The notes below the pieces were generated by a model. It searched no databases. It was not told where the DNA came from and saw only the letters and a program-made list of their open reading frames with translations. 64,000 bases of DNA from Burkholderia sp. Nafp2/4-1b (lineage in GTDB: Bacteria; Pseudomonadota; Gammaproteobacteria; Burkholderiales; Burkholderiaceae), in the NCBI RefSeq assembly GCF_003635165.1, contig NZ_ML058597.1, forward strand, positions 806,001 through 870,000. Reading direction: 5' to 3'. A program made the translations under genes and the position numbers. Below are positions 18,884 through 28,099 of the stretch, piece after piece. How positions within the stretch are numbered: position 1 is the first letter of the stretch; each line of letters begins with the position of its first letter.

Positions 18884-19713
18884 GCTACAAGACCCTGCTC
18901 GTTCATCTCGACGATAGCGAACGCTGTGCGACGCGAGTCGACCTCGCGCTCCAACTCGCGGGACGCTGGAACGCGCATCTGATCGGTCTCTATGTGATTT
19001 GCCAGGATCTCTTCGAACCGTTGCGACGGCCCGACGAACCGCTGAAGCTGGCCGTCTACGAGCGCCTGTGCGAGCAGCGGCGCAAGGAGGCGGAAGAACG
19101 ATTCCTGGCAGCCGCCGTCCGTGCCGGACGCAGCGTCGAATGGCAGGCGCCGGCCGGCAATGCGACCGATGCCGCGATCCTGCATGCACGTCACGCCGAT
19201 CTGCTGGTGCTCGGCCAGGAGGATCCAGACGATCGCATGACCTACGTGGCGCGCCATTTCGTCGAGGATGTCGTGATGGGCAGCGGCCGTCCGGCGATCG
19301 TCGTGCCGTACGCGGGCGACGTGCGCACGTTCGGCGAGAACGTGCTGATCGGCTGGGACGGCGGGCGCGAGGCCGCGCGCGCGATTGCCGACGCGCTGCC
19401 GCTGCTCGGCCGCGCACGCTTCGTCAACGTCGAGACGGTCGTCCGCGGGCACCCCGATCCGGACCGGACGCCTGCCGGCGTCGACGTCGCCGCGTATCTC
19501 GAACGACACGGCGTTCGCGCGTCGTTCTCGACGACGCCGCGCGAGCGGTCGGTGGGCGTGGGCGGGACGCTGATGAACCGGGTGACCGACCTGCATGCGG
19601 ACCTGCTCGTCATGGGCCTGTACAGCCATACCCGCGCCCATGAGCGCGTGCTGGGCGGGGCGACGCGCGCGATCCTCGAGACGATGACGGTGCCGGTGCT
19701 GCTGTCTCACTGA
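18880..19713 (+). CDS. Universal stress protein, tandem UspA domains
   Basis: This 277-residue tandem Usp begins MSYKTLLVHLDDSERCATRV and ends with MGLYSHTRAHERVLGGATRAI. It is a clear paralogue of the product at 16262-17101, with the same N-terminal pattern and length. GGAG precedes the ATG inside the previous gene. A strong factor-independent terminator follows within 15 bases. Confidence 0.9.
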   Translation: MSYKTLLVHLDDSERCATRVDLALQLAGRWNAHLIGLYVICQDLFEPLRRPDEPLKLAVYERLCEQRRKEAEERFLAAAVRAGRSVEWQAPAGNATDAAILHARHADLLVLGQEDPDDRMTYVARHFVEDVVMGSGRPAIVVPYAGDVRTFGENVLIGWDGGREAARAIADALPLLGRARFVNVETVVRGHPDPDRTPAGVDVAAYLERHGVRASFSTTPRERSVGVGGTLMNRVTDLHADLLVMGLYSHTRAHERVLGGATRAILETMTVPVLLSH

Positions 19714-19724
19714 GCCGTCGAACA

Positions 19725-19755
19725 GGGGCAGCCACTCGAGGCTGCCCCCTTTTGT
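19725..19755 (+). terminator. Rho-independent terminator after the Usp pair
   Basis: A perfect 9-base stem (GGGGCAGCC and GGCTGCCCC, 6-base loop) is followed by CTTTTGT. It ends the plus-strand Usp unit. Confidence 0.85.
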
Positions 19756-19980
19756 CATAAGACGGCCGCACCCGCGCCCTGGCCCTCCCGCACCACCAGC
19801 ACCGGCCGGGTCGCGCCGGTCGATATAGCCGCTGTCGACGTCCGTCAGCCGTGGCGCGTCCGATACCACGCACACGGCGACGATCGAGCCGCCCGACTCG
19901 CGGGCGAGCGAAATCGCCTCGTCGAGCGCGAGCCGCGAAGCGCGGCTGCCGTCGAGCGCCGCAAAGATCCGTGCATACAT
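19755..19980 (-). pseudogene. Universal stress protein remnant (internal deletion)
   Basis: The frame begins as a good Usp (MYARIFAALDGSRASRLALD, and VAVCVVSDAPRLTDVDSGYI) but loses homology after about 57 residues. In another frame the sequence TRPVLVVREGQGAGAAVL with a stop, a typical Usp C-terminus, follows directly. The middle of about 70 residues, including the ATP-binding motif, is missing and the frame is shifted. Confidence 0.7.
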
Positions 19981-20051
19981 GACGCCTCCCTGTTGCCGTT
20001 CGGTTTCGATTGACGTGCTCACCCAGTCTGGGCTCGGCGCGCACGATTCAA

Positions 20052-20065
20052 TTGACGCCGCTCAA
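20052..20065. promoter_or_regulatory. FNR/Anr-type box, divergent
   Basis: TTGACGCCGCTCAA keeps the TTGA-N6-TCAA core. It lies between the broken Usp gene (minus, start 19980) and the sensor kinase gene (plus, start 20218). Confidence 0.6.
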
Positions 20066-20217
20066 GCCTGCACGGGGCCGGCGTACGCATCGGTCCCGAT
20101 TGGCTAATACAGACAAAACGCGCACAATTCCGGGCGACATCGCAGTCTGGGCCCGCCCCCGCTTTTCGTGCCTCGCGTCCGGTCCGCCGCCAGCGAAATC
20201 CGTCAGGATGAACGGCA

Positions 20218-22212
20218 ATGACAGTCAATGCGCCCGCCTTCAAGACCGGGCCGGCTCCGCGCAGGACTCGGCCCGCGCGATACGCAACCCTGGCCGCGCT
20301 GCTGGCGCTGGCGCTGGGCGTGGCTGCATCGCTCGCCACGTCCCGGCTTCTGCAGAACCGGGCGCAGGAAGCTGCCCAGGCACGCTTTGCGCAATCGGCG
20401 ACGCTCGCGACGGCCGACCTCCGCCGCAGCCTCCTCGGCGCCGCTGCCGTGCTGCGCGGCGCGCGCGGCTTCGCGTCGACGCTCGCTGAACCTCAATCCG
20501 GCGACGCGTGGCGCCGTTACGTTGCCGGTCTCAATCTGGACGGTTTGCAGTCTCCCGTCCGCAGCCTCGGGCGAATCGAGCCGAGCGCCGCCGACGACGA
20601 TCAGGCGACCCGGCGGGCACTGCAGCGCGCGGCGGAGACCGGCAAGGTTGCGCTGGCCGCAAACGCGACCCAGGACGGCGCCGACGCGACGATGGCTCGC
20701 ACGGCGCTGATGCTGTATCTGCCGATTTATGCAAACGCTGAAGACGGGGCGTCGTCCGGAACGCAGCACGTGCGCGCGACCGGTTACGTCTATGCCGCAC
20801 TCGACTCGGCGCGTCTACTCGATCCGTCGATACTGGATCGGCTTCACGTGGACATTGCAGCCGACATCCCGGCTGCCCCCGTCTATTCCGGCGGCTTCGA
20901 CGACGACGATGCGACAACGGCCCACGACAGGCTCACGCGAACGGATTCGCTGTCGTTCGGCGGCACACCGCTCTCGCTGCACTACAGTGCGTTGCGCGCC
21001 GACACGTCCGGCTCCACGACGGCCGTACTGGCGGCCGGCTTTGCGCTGTCGCTGATCCTGGCCGCTCTCGTGCGGCAGGTCGTTGCCCGGCAGGTGTCGA
21101 CCGTCATGCCGGCCGGCGACAGCCAGCCGACCGAGGCGCGGATGATGGGCATCATCCGGTCGTCGATGGAAGCCGTCATCACCGTCGACGAAAGCCAGAC
21201 GATCGTAATCTTCAATCCGGCCGCGGAACGCGTGTTCGGCGTCTCCGCGATGGAGGCGATCGGTGCGCCGCTCTCCCGCTTCATCCCCGAGCGCTTCCGC
21301 GCCGCGCACGCGCGGCATGTCGAGCAATTCGGCGTGACGGGTGTGTCGGAACGTCAGATGGGACGGCAACGCGTGCTGTTCGGCCTGCGCGGCGACGGCT
21401 CGGAGTTTCCGATCGAGGCGTCGATCTCGCAGATTCGCGACGGCACGGGCAAGCTGTATACGGTCATGCTGCGCGACGTCACCGAGCGCGTCCGGGCGGA
21501 AAACGCGCTCAAGCAGTCGCGCGAGGAACTGCGCGACCTGTCCGCCAACCTGCAGAACGTGCGCGAGGAAGAAAAGACGCGGATTGCGCGGGAACTGCAC
21601 GACGACCTCGGCCAGCAGCTCACCGCGCTCAAGATGGATCTGTCCGCCGTCGAGCTGGGGCTGGCGGGCATCGTCGCGCCCAACACCAACGTGCGCGAGC
21701 AACTGGGCGGCATGCATCGCCTGATCGATTCGACCGTTGCGTCGGTTCGGCGCATCGCGGCCGATCTGCGGCCGGTGATGCTCGACGACCTGGGGCTTGT
21801 CCCGGCGATCGAGTGGCTGGTCAACGATTTCACGCATCGCTACCGAATCACGGTCGACCGGGACATCGCCCCCGCCGATACCGCGTTCACCAGCGCCGCG
21901 GCCACCACGCTGTTTCGCATCGTGCAGGAAGCGCTCACCAATGTCGCGCGGCACGCCGATGCGACGCACGTGAAGCTGGCGTTGAAAGTAGAAGACGGCT
22001 ACTGCATGCTCCGCATCGCGGACAACGGTCACGGCGCCGCGGAGACCACTCATGACGAGCGCGATCGTCCGTCGTTCGGGCTGATCGGTATCCGTGAGCG
22101 CGCGCACATGCTCGACGGCACGGTGACGATCGACAACCGGCCGGGAACGGGATTCACGATTACCGTGGCGTTGCCGCTTCACACCATCCAGCAAGGAGAC
22201 GTGCTGTCATGA
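20218..22212 (+). CDS. CHASE-PAS sensor histidine kinase (NarX/HisKA_3 type)
   Basis: The 664-residue kinase has a first membrane segment (about 22-42), a periplasmic CHASE-like sensor region, a second membrane segment (about 263-288), a PAS domain (about 302-420), then a HisKA_3 dimerisation helix with phospho-acceptor H461 in RELHDDLGQQ, and an HATPase domain with DNGHGA and GLIGIRERA. It signals to the response regulator whose start overlaps its stop as ATGA. The ligand is unknown. Its place in the oxygen-responsive locus suggests a role comparable to DosS, but no haem GAF domain is present. Confidence 0.85.
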   Translation: MTVNAPAFKTGPAPRRTRPARYATLAALLALALGVAASLATSRLLQNRAQEAAQARFAQSATLATADLRRSLLGAAAVLRGARGFASTLAEPQSGDAWRRYVAGLNLDGLQSPVRSLGRIEPSAADDDQATRRALQRAAETGKVALAANATQDGADATMARTALMLYLPIYANAEDGASSGTQHVRATGYVYAALDSARLLDPSILDRLHVDIAADIPAAPVYSGGFDDDDATTAHDRLTRTDSLSFGGTPLSLHYSALRADTSGSTTAVLAAGFALSLILAALVRQVVARQVSTVMPAGDSQPTEARMMGIIRSSMEAVITVDESQTIVIFNPAAERVFGVSAMEAIGAPLSRFIPERFRAAHARHVEQFGVTGVSERQMGRQRVLFGLRGDGSEFPIEASISQIRDGTGKLYTVMLRDVTERVRAENALKQSREELRDLSANLQNVREEEKTRIARELHDDLGQQLTALKMDLSAVELGLAGIVAPNTNVREQLGGMHRLIDSTVASVRRIAADLRPVMLDDLGLVPAIEWLVNDFTHRYRITVDRDIAPADTAFTSAAATTLFRIVQEALTNVARHADATHVKLALKVEDGYCMLRIADNGHGAAETTHDERDRPSFGLIGIRERAHMLDGTVTIDNRPGTGFTITVALPLHTIQQGDVLS

Positions 22213-22856
22213 TCAGGGTACTCATCGCCGACGACCACGCACTCGTCAGGGACGGCCTGCGGCACATCCTGCAGAGCGCAAGCGGTTTCGAAGTCGCGGG
22301 CGAAGCGCGCGACAGTGCGTCCACGATCGCGCTCGTGCGTGACACGGCCGCGAATGTGCTGGTGCTCGACCTGTCGATGCCTGGCCGCAACGGCGTCGAG
22401 CTCATCAAGCAGATCAAGGACGAGAAGCCGGCCTTGCACATCCTCGTTCTGACGATGCACGCCGAGCAGCAATATGCGGTGCGCGCGTTCCGCGCAGGTG
22501 CGTCCGGCTACATGACCAAGGAAAGCGCAAGCGCGGAACTGGTCGCTGCGCTGACCAAGATCGCGGCCGGCGGCGTCTATGTCAGCCTGACCATGGCCGA
22601 ACAATTCGCGCAGAGTCTGAACGAACCAACCGATCTCCTGCCGCACCAGCGCCTGTCCGACCGTGAATTCGACGTATTCCGGCGCGTCACCACCGGCCAG
22701 TCCATTTCCGAAATCGCGCAGGCACTCTGCGTCAGCGTCAAGACGGTCAGCACGTACAAGACGCGGATTCTCGAGAAGATGCAGATGCCGAACGACACTG
22801 CGCTGGTGCGCTATGCGATGCGCCACAAGCTGTTCGACGACCCTGACGAACTCTGA
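22209..22856 (+). CDS. NarL/FixJ-family response regulator
   Basis: This 215-residue protein has a receiver domain with the acidic pair D8/D9, phosphorylation site D54 (LVLDLSMPG) and the conserved lysine in GYMTKES, then a LuxR-type helix-turn-helix near residues 150-210 (LSDREFDVFRRVTTGQSISE, and VSVKTVSTYKTRI). It is coupled to the preceding kinase gene by ATGA overlap. The perfect palindrome at 23338-23359 is one candidate target. Genes of this type sit in the lxa locus of B. cenocepacia. Confidence 0.9.
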   Translation: MIRVLIADDHALVRDGLRHILQSASGFEVAGEARDSASTIALVRDTAANVLVLDLSMPGRNGVELIKQIKDEKPALHILVLTMHAEQQYAVRAFRAGASGYMTKESASAELVAALTKIAAGGVYVSLTMAEQFAQSLNEPTDLLPHQRLSDREFDVFRRVTTGQSISEIAQALCVSVKTVSTYKTRILEKMQMPNDTALVRYAMRHKLFDDPDEL

Positions 22857-22908
22857 TACGGCAATGCAGTCGGCTGGCATACTTCGACGAACACGCTCCC
22901 CCGCTGCG

Positions 22909-23301
22909 TCAATGGCTTGCCACTGCGTGTGCCGACCGGGTGGCACCAAACTGCTGGCCATCTATATCCGTGACGTTCACCGTCACCGGAATGCCGTGAC
23001 GAACGCTTTCCGTCACGGTGCAAAATTCCTCGAACCGTGCGAGTGCACGAGCGGCGTGCGCCAGTTCCGTCCATTTCTTTCCGGCCTTCAGCTCCACGGC
23101 CATGCTTCCGACGCGCAACCGGTCGGCCGTATCGCGAATCAGCGCGATGTCGATGTGCGCGGTAACGGGATGCGGATCATTTCGATACTTCTGCAGCGAA
23201 TACAGCAGACTGGCGACAAGGCAGTTCGCGATCGCCGCGCCCAGCAATCGAACCGGATTCGGTGCACGGCCGTCGCCCAGCGGCTGGAGTTCGTCGGTCA
23301 C
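22909..23301 (-). CDS. OsmC-family protein, probably N-terminally truncated
   Basis: The frame encodes TDELQPLGDGRAPNPVRLLG, then AAIANCLVASLLYSLQKYR and FEEFCTVTESVRHGIPVTV, which are OsmC/Ohr-fold signatures. The resolving and peroxidatic-type cysteines (ANC and EEFC) are present. The usual first 25 or so residues are missing: upstream codons read DVSYRGAVSCRDCGCTL in frame but meet a TAG with no start codon. The GTG at 23301 is the only formal start. It may be a decaying gene. Confidence 0.5.
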   Translation of the reverse strand: MTDELQPLGDGRAPNPVRLLGAAIANCLVASLLYSLQKYRNDPHPVTAHIDIALIRDTADRLRVGSMAVELKAGKKWTELAHAARALARFEEFCTVTESVRHGIPVTVNVTDIDGQQFGATRSAHAVASH

Positions 23302-23337
23302 CAGGGTGCAACCGCAATCGCGACAAGATACGGCGCC

Positions 23338-23359
23338 CCTGTAGGAAACGTCCTACAGG
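23338..23359. promoter_or_regulatory. Perfect palindrome, candidate operator
   Basis: Two 9-base arms, CCTGTAGGA and TCCTACAGG, are separated by AACG. This lies between the OsmC-like gene (minus) and the FNR-type regulator gene (plus). The spacing and dyad fit a dimeric regulator site better than a terminator because no T-run follows. A relative with arms GTAGGAATC and GATTCCTAC is at 27608-27643. Confidence 0.4.
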
Positions 23360-23621
23360 GCTTCCACGTCTCCTACCGCATCTTCAATTCCGGCTGATTT
23401 CCGTCACGCCCCGCGCCATCCATACTGCGTATCAAGAAAAACGAGCAAGCGTGCCGCCCGGCGCAAAGACAGCCTTGCCATCGAGATCGGCGTATCGGTC
23501 TCCTGGCCCGTCCGGTGCGGTTCCCCTGTCAGGAAGGCGGCAATCGCAAAGGCCGCCGGTACGACGGCCCGCGCGATTCTGCCCGACAGCGATGCCGCCG
23601 CCCCAGGAATTGGAGCCGATC

Positions 23622-24395
23622 ATGCAAAACCATGCCGATGTTTCGCCGACCATGCCGTTACGCCCGTTCATCCCGTTGCATCCCGTCGAACGGGCGGAAC
23701 AACCGAAACGCGCCGCGTCCCGTTGCTCGACGTGCGCGTTGCGGACCGTGTGCATGCCGCCCGATCTTTCTCCTGACGATTTCGCGCGCGTCGACGCGAT
23801 GATCTGCACGACGCGTCACGTCAGGCGCGGCGAGACGCTGTTCCGCCCGGGCGACACATTCAACAGTATCTATGCGGTAAGAACTGGGTCGTTCAAGACC
23901 ATCGTGATGCATCGCGACGGCGACGAGCAGATCACCGGCTTCCAGATCGTCGGTGAGTCGCTCGGGCTCGGCGGCGTGTACACAGGGCACCACAACGGCG
24001 AAGCCATCGCGCTCGAGGACAGCACGGTCTGCATCATCCCGTTCGGCCAGCTCGAGCAGATGTGCCGCGAAGTGCGGCCGATGCAGCACCATGTGTATCA
24101 GATGATGGGCGGCGAAATCGTGCGCGAGTCCTCCCAGATGCTGCTGCTCGGCACGATGACCGCCGAGCAGCGGGTGGCTGCGTTCCTGCTGAATCTTTCG
24201 TCGCGCTTCAAGGCACGCGGTTACTCGGCTGCTGAATTCGTGCTGCGGATGACTCGCGACGAGATCGGCGAATATCTCGGGATGAAGCTCGAAACGGTCA
24301 GCCGCATGCTGTCGAAATTCCAGCGCAAGGGGCTCGTCGCCGCGCAAGGCAAGCAGATCCAGATCGTCGATTCGGAAGGACTCCGGCAGATCTGA
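23622..24395 (+). CDS. fnr: FNR/Anr-type oxygen-sensing transcription regulator
   Basis: This 257-residue protein is a CRP/FNR-family activator. It carries the N-terminal cluster cysteines C35, C38 and C44 (spacing C-x2-C-x5-C) and a fourth at C137 in TVCIIPF, exactly as in E. coli FNR. These bind an oxygen-labile [4Fe-4S] cluster. The recognition helix ETVSR (224-228) has the glutamate, serine and arginine that read TTGAT. The ATG at 23622 has GGAG upstream; longer readings are not supported. It is the natural regulator of the eleven FNR-type boxes between 135 and 29834, though Burkholderia carries several FNR paralogues. Confidence 0.9.
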   Translation: MQNHADVSPTMPLRPFIPLHPVERAEQPKRAASRCSTCALRTVCMPPDLSPDDFARVDAMICTTRHVRRGETLFRPGDTFNSIYAVRTGSFKTIVMHRDGDEQITGFQIVGESLGLGGVYTGHHNGEAIALEDSTVCIIPFGQLEQMCREVRPMQHHVYQMMGGEIVRESSQMLLLGTMTAEQRVAAFLLNLSSRFKARGYSAAEFVLRMTRDEIGEYLGMKLETVSRMLSKFQRKGLVAAQGKQIQIVDSEGLRQI

Positions 24396-24420
24396 GCGCG
24401 CCGCGGGAACGTCGGCGGGA

Positions 24421-25041
24421 TCAGCCCCGCATGCCCAGCACGGCGGCACCCGACACGCGCCCGCTGCGCAAATCGTCGAGTGCGCGGTTCGCGTCGGTCA
24501 CGCGTTGCGCACCGTCTCGACCTGCAGCGGCATCGCGGCGGCGATCCGCATGAACTCGACGGCATCCGCACGCGTCAGGTTGGCCACCGACGCGATGCGG
24601 CGCTCGCCCCACAGCCATGCGTACGGAAAGCCCGGGATCTCGCTCATGTGAATACCGCCGCACACGACGATCCCGCCTTTGTCGACCGCGCGGAGTGCGG
24701 CCGGTACCAGTGCGCCCCTGGCGCGAAAATCAGCGCCGCCCGCCATGCGCAAGGTTCGATAACCGATCAGTCCGGCGCACAGCAGCGGCGCGGCTTCCAG
24801 GTCGGAATAGCGCTGCGGCAGACGCACACAATACCGATGGTCGGCAACGGCGCACTCGGCATAGCCGCCGTCGATCGTATAGCCGGTGAATCCCGGGCTG
24901 TCACACAGGTTTTCGCGGCCGGATCTGCAATACGCGTAATGCCCGCACGTCGATCAGTAGCTGACCGGCCGCAGGCAAGGGGTCCGGCATGCGCGCTTCG
25001 CGCAAGTGCGGTGTCGTGCCGTCAAACATCATCGCAAGCAC
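24421..25041 (-). pseudogene. Zinc-dependent alcohol dehydrogenase with internal deletions
   Basis: Fragments of one zinc alcohol dehydrogenase remain in order: the N-terminus (DGTTPHLREARMPDPLPAAG, then LLIDVRA), then after a deletion RENLCDSPGFTGYTIDGGYA to GLIGYRTLRMAG, then after a second deletion ALVPAALRAVDKGGIVVCGG to LTRADAVEFMRIA. A frameshift precedes the C-terminal TDANRALDDLRSGRVSGAAV. Most zinc ligands and the nucleotide-binding GxGxxG region are gone. It lies downstream of the FNR box at 25130, divergent from the nitroreductase gene. Confidence 0.8.
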
Positions 25042-25129
25042 GTTCGCCTCCCCGCGCAATCGTCGTCGCACGCCGTTCATTCCAAGACTAGTCGTTCGCC
25101 TCGCGCGCGCATCACCGGGTGCCAGGCGC

Positions 25130-25143
25130 TTGATGTGGGTCAA
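25130..25143. promoter_or_regulatory. FNR/Anr-type box, divergent
   Basis: TTGATGTGGGTCAA lies between the alcohol dehydrogenase pseudogene and the nitroreductase gene. Its centre is 78 bases before the ATG at 25215, predicting a start of transcription near 25178. Confidence 0.75.
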
Positions 25144-25214
25144 CGGCCGCAGACCAGTTGCTGACACGATGAAGTGGCGTTACGCCGCCAGAGCGGCGAC
25201 CTGGAGACGATCAA

Positions 25215-26222
25215 ATGATATCCGTTCCGCCGCTTGCCGCAAGCGCCCGTCCCGACCTTTACCTGCGGTCGTTGTTGGGCTACGCGGTGCTGGCTCCGTC
25301 CAGCCACAATTCCCAGCCGTGGCGCTTCCTGGTCAACGGCACCACGATTTCGGTCTGCGCGGACCGCATTCGCGCATTGCCCGTGGTCGATCCATTCGAT
25401 CGCGAGCTGATCATCAGCTGCGGGGCAGCGTTGCTCAATCTGCGTGTCGCGCTCAATCACGCAGGGCTCGCCCACACGATCAGCACGTTTCCTTCCGAAG
25501 TCGATCCCGATCTCCTTGCGCTCGTCCGGATCTGCGACGACGGCTATTCCGATGCGTCGCTCGGTGAGCTGTTCGACGCGATTCCGGAGCGCGTCACGAC
25601 ACGCGCCCCATTCGAATCGACGGCTGTTCCCGACGCGATCCAGCAATCGTTGATCGCAGCCGGCGTCGCGGAAGGCGCCGACGTCGCATGCGTCGACTCG
25701 ATCACGCATCGGGCGCGCGTCGCCGAGCTGGTCGCGGAGGCCGATCGTCAGCAGTTCGCGGACCCGCGCTTCCGCCGCGAGCTGGCGAGCTGGATCGATC
25801 CGCGCCGGCACGTGGACGGCATGCCGGCATTCGCCGCCGGCGTACCGGCGTTGCTGGATTTCGCGGCGCCGGTCGTGACGACTGCGGTACGGACCTTCGA
25901 TCTCGGCAACGGGCTGGCCGCGCTGCATCACCAGCTCGTCGGCGCATCGCCGCTGGTCATCTGCATCGCGACCGTGCGCGACGATCGCGAAGCCTGGCTC
26001 GCCGCCGGCCAGGCGCTGGAGCGGATCCTGCTCGTCGCGACGCGTGTGGGGTATACCGCGTCGTACCTGAACCAGCCGATCGAGACGGCCGGATTGCGTG
26101 CCCACCTGTGCCACATGCTCGGGTTGCGCGGCGAGCCGCAGTTGCTGCTGCGCGTCGGACGTGGTCCGCATACACCGCATTCGCCGCGGCGCCCGCTCGA
26201 CGAAGTGATTTCGTGCTCCTGA
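25215..26222 (+). CDS. Acg-type nitroreductase-family protein
   Basis: The 335-residue product belongs to the Acg subgroup of FMN-dependent nitroreductases. It has YAVLAPSSHNSQPWRF near the N-terminus and GYTASYLNQPIE followed by LGLRGEPQLLLRVGRG near the C-terminus. Acg (Rv2032) is one of the most oxygen-responsive mycobacterial proteins and is thought to sequester flavin rather than reduce substrates. GGAG lies 9 bases before the ATG. It leads a unit with the cytochrome c, LOG-family and small-protein genes. Confidence 0.85.
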   Translation: MISVPPLAASARPDLYLRSLLGYAVLAPSSHNSQPWRFLVNGTTISVCADRIRALPVVDPFDRELIISCGAALLNLRVALNHAGLAHTISTFPSEVDPDLLALVRICDDGYSDASLGELFDAIPERVTTRAPFESTAVPDAIQQSLIAAGVAEGADVACVDSITHRARVAELVAEADRQQFADPRFRRELASWIDPRRHVDGMPAFAAGVPALLDFAAPVVTTAVRTFDLGNGLAALHHQLVGASPLVICIATVRDDREAWLAAGQALERILLVATRVGYTASYLNQPIETAGLRAHLCHMLGLRGEPQLLLRVGRGPHTPHSPRRPLDEVISCS

Positions 26223-26241
26223 TCCGCACGAGGACATCAAT

Positions 26242-26577
26242 ATGAAAATCATGCGCTGCGCCGCCCTTTGCGTGTTCGCCGCCACAGGCAGCATCGCCGC
26301 TGCACAGACGGCCGTACCCGAGCCAACCGAGCTCGTCGACGCGCAGCACTGCATGTTCTGCCATACGCCCGACATGACGTTCCTCGGGCCGTCATTCCAC
26401 GAGATCGCCGAGCGCTACCGCGGCGATCCGCATGCTGCCGCGGATCTGGAACGCAAGCTGCGCGTCGGCGGCCCCGCACACTGGGGCAACACGCCGATGC
26501 CGGCGGCGATCGACCGTGGCGGGCCATTGTCCCTCGACGACGCGCATCGCCTCGTTCAATGGGTGTTGAGCCAGTAA
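26242..26577 (+). CDS. Small periplasmic c-type cytochrome
   Basis: This 111-residue protein has a signal peptide (about 1-21) and one haem attachment motif, CMFCH, near residue 38. The methionine of NTPMP near residue 85 is the likely axial ligand, as in cytochrome c551-type proteins. It should carry electrons in the periplasm, perhaps to a high-affinity oxidase. GAGGA precedes the ATG. It lies 19 bases behind the nitroreductase gene. Confidence 0.85.
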   Translation: MKIMRCAALCVFAATGSIAAAQTAVPEPTELVDAQHCMFCHTPDMTFLGPSFHEIAERYRGDPHAAADLERKLRVGGPAHWGNTPMPAAIDRGGPLSLDDAHRLVQWVLSQ

Positions 26578-26599
26578 CCGTCGCGTGCCCCTTCAACTC

Positions 26600-27658
26600 A
26601 TGTCGCCCATGGTCAAACGCGTTCTCCCCGGCATGACGAACGGCAACGCTCGCGACCGTGCTGCATCCGACTCGGCGATCGGGAAGACGCGCGGCAAACG
26701 GCTAGCCGGCAAGGACAGCCTCCGACGCACTCCGCGCCGCGCACGGCGTGGCGCCAAAAGCCTGAACCGGCCTCCTGCCGATCAAGACGTGACTCTGCTG
26801 CAGCGCGCCAGCATGCGCGGCATCCGGCTGCAACTGGACTACTGGGCAGCCGAGGAGCGCCTGCAGAATCAACGCATCGGCCACGCAATTGTGATCTACG
26901 GCAGTACGCGCATCGCTGCGCCCGCCGTCGCGAATGCCCGGCTGGACGAAGCGAACCGCCTGCTCGCCGAGCGTCCGCACGACACCCGCCGGCGTCGCGC
27001 CGTGACGATCGCCAGCCGACTCGTCGAGCACAGCGTGTATTACCGCATCGCGCGCGAGTTCGGGCGCATCGTCGCCCACGCCGATCGATGCACGCGCGCC
27101 GCGCGACTCGCGATTGTGACCGGTGGCGGCCCCGGCGTCATGGAGGCCGCCAACCGCGGCGCCTTCGAGCGCGGCGCGCCGAGCATCGGCTTCAATATCG
27201 AGCTACCGCGGGAACAGGCGCCGAATCCGTACATCACACCGGATCTCTGCTTCCGGTTTCACTATTTCGCGATTCGCAAGCTGCACCTGCTCGAGCGCGC
27301 GAAGGCGGCGGTATTTTTCCCGGGCGGCTACGGCACGTTCGACGAACTGTTCGAAGTGCTGACGCTGCTGCAGACGCGAAAGATCGCGCCGCTACCGGTG
27401 ATTCTCGTCGGCGAAGCATACTGGCGTCGCGCGGTCGACCTGGCGTTTCTGGCGGACGAAGGGATGATCGACCGCCGCGACCTGGAGTTGCTCACGTATT
27501 GCGAATCCGCCGCGGAAATCTGGCATGCGATCGGAAGCTGGTATGCGCGGCGTCGGGAAAACACGACGGCAGGCACACTGCAGGGCTTCTTCGAAGCCAC
27601 GCGCCGTGTAGGAATCCGCCGACGGCATTTGCACGATTCCTACCGCAGCTTCGGGTGA
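26600..27658 (+). CDS. LOG-family protein (lysine-decarboxylase-like Rossmann)
   Basis: The protein of about 352 residues has the LOG signature PGGYGTFDELFEVLT with the GGGPGVMEA string upstream. Typical members cleave ribose 5'-monophosphate from nucleotides. The first 75 residues form a basic, poorly conserved extension, so the true start is uncertain: the ATG at 26600 is used, but 26609 and 26633 are possible and none has a good ribosome-binding site. It follows the cytochrome gene closely. Confidence 0.75.
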   Translation: MSPMVKRVLPGMTNGNARDRAASDSAIGKTRGKRLAGKDSLRRTPRRARRGAKSLNRPPADQDVTLLQRASMRGIRLQLDYWAAEERLQNQRIGHAIVIYGSTRIAAPAVANARLDEANRLLAERPHDTRRRRAVTIASRLVEHSVYYRIAREFGRIVAHADRCTRAARLAIVTGGGPGVMEAANRGAFERGAPSIGFNIELPREQAPNPYITPDLCFRFHYFAIRKLHLLERAKAAVFFPGGYGTFDELFEVLTLLQTRKIAPLPVILVGEAYWRRAVDLAFLADEGMIDRRDLELLTYCESAAEIWHAIGSWYARRRENTTAGTLQGFFEATRRVGIRRRHLHDSYRSFG

Positions 27659-27748
27659 GGCTGATTGAATCGCACCGTGCCGACAACGATACTGAAAACA
27701 CCGAGAACGTTGCACGACATACCGCTCGCAGGCACGAGGAGAGACGCC

Positions 27749-27964
27749 ATGTCACACGCCAGCTACCGCACCGCCCCGGACGATCCGACCGACGCGGACG
27801 CATTCGACACGCGGGTACTCGTCGCCCTGGCTCGCGACGCCGGCATGCTCGTGATACTCGATGGTCAGATCGGGCGCGAGCGCTACGAAAGCGTGACGGG
27901 ATCGGTCGCCACGCTCGCGCGCTTCGCCAAGGCATTGCAGTTGTCGGTACTCAAGGCTGCGTGA
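27749..27964 (+). CDS. Small conserved-looking protein, unknown
   Basis: This 71-residue protein has an excellent ribosome-binding site (GAGGAGAG) before the ATG. It is acidic at the start and ends with ERYESVTGSVATLARFAKAL, which looks like a short helical domain. I do not recognise the family. It ends a unit that begins at the Acg-type gene. A longer frame starting at 27665 is less likely because it lacks a ribosome-binding site. Confidence 0.6.
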   Translation: MSHASYRTAPDDPTDADAFDTRVLVALARDAGMLVILDGQIGRERYESVTGSVATLARFAKALQLSVLKAA

Positions 27965-28099
27965 GGCAGAAGATGGCGTGGCTTGACGCTGCGCCCGAAT
28001 CAGATACACCAGTCCGCTTCGTGAAGCTCGCCCGACAGTGTCATCGGACTTCCCTCCTGGATCTCGGCGCACCGCACATGCGCCGGCCGCCCGCGGGAT

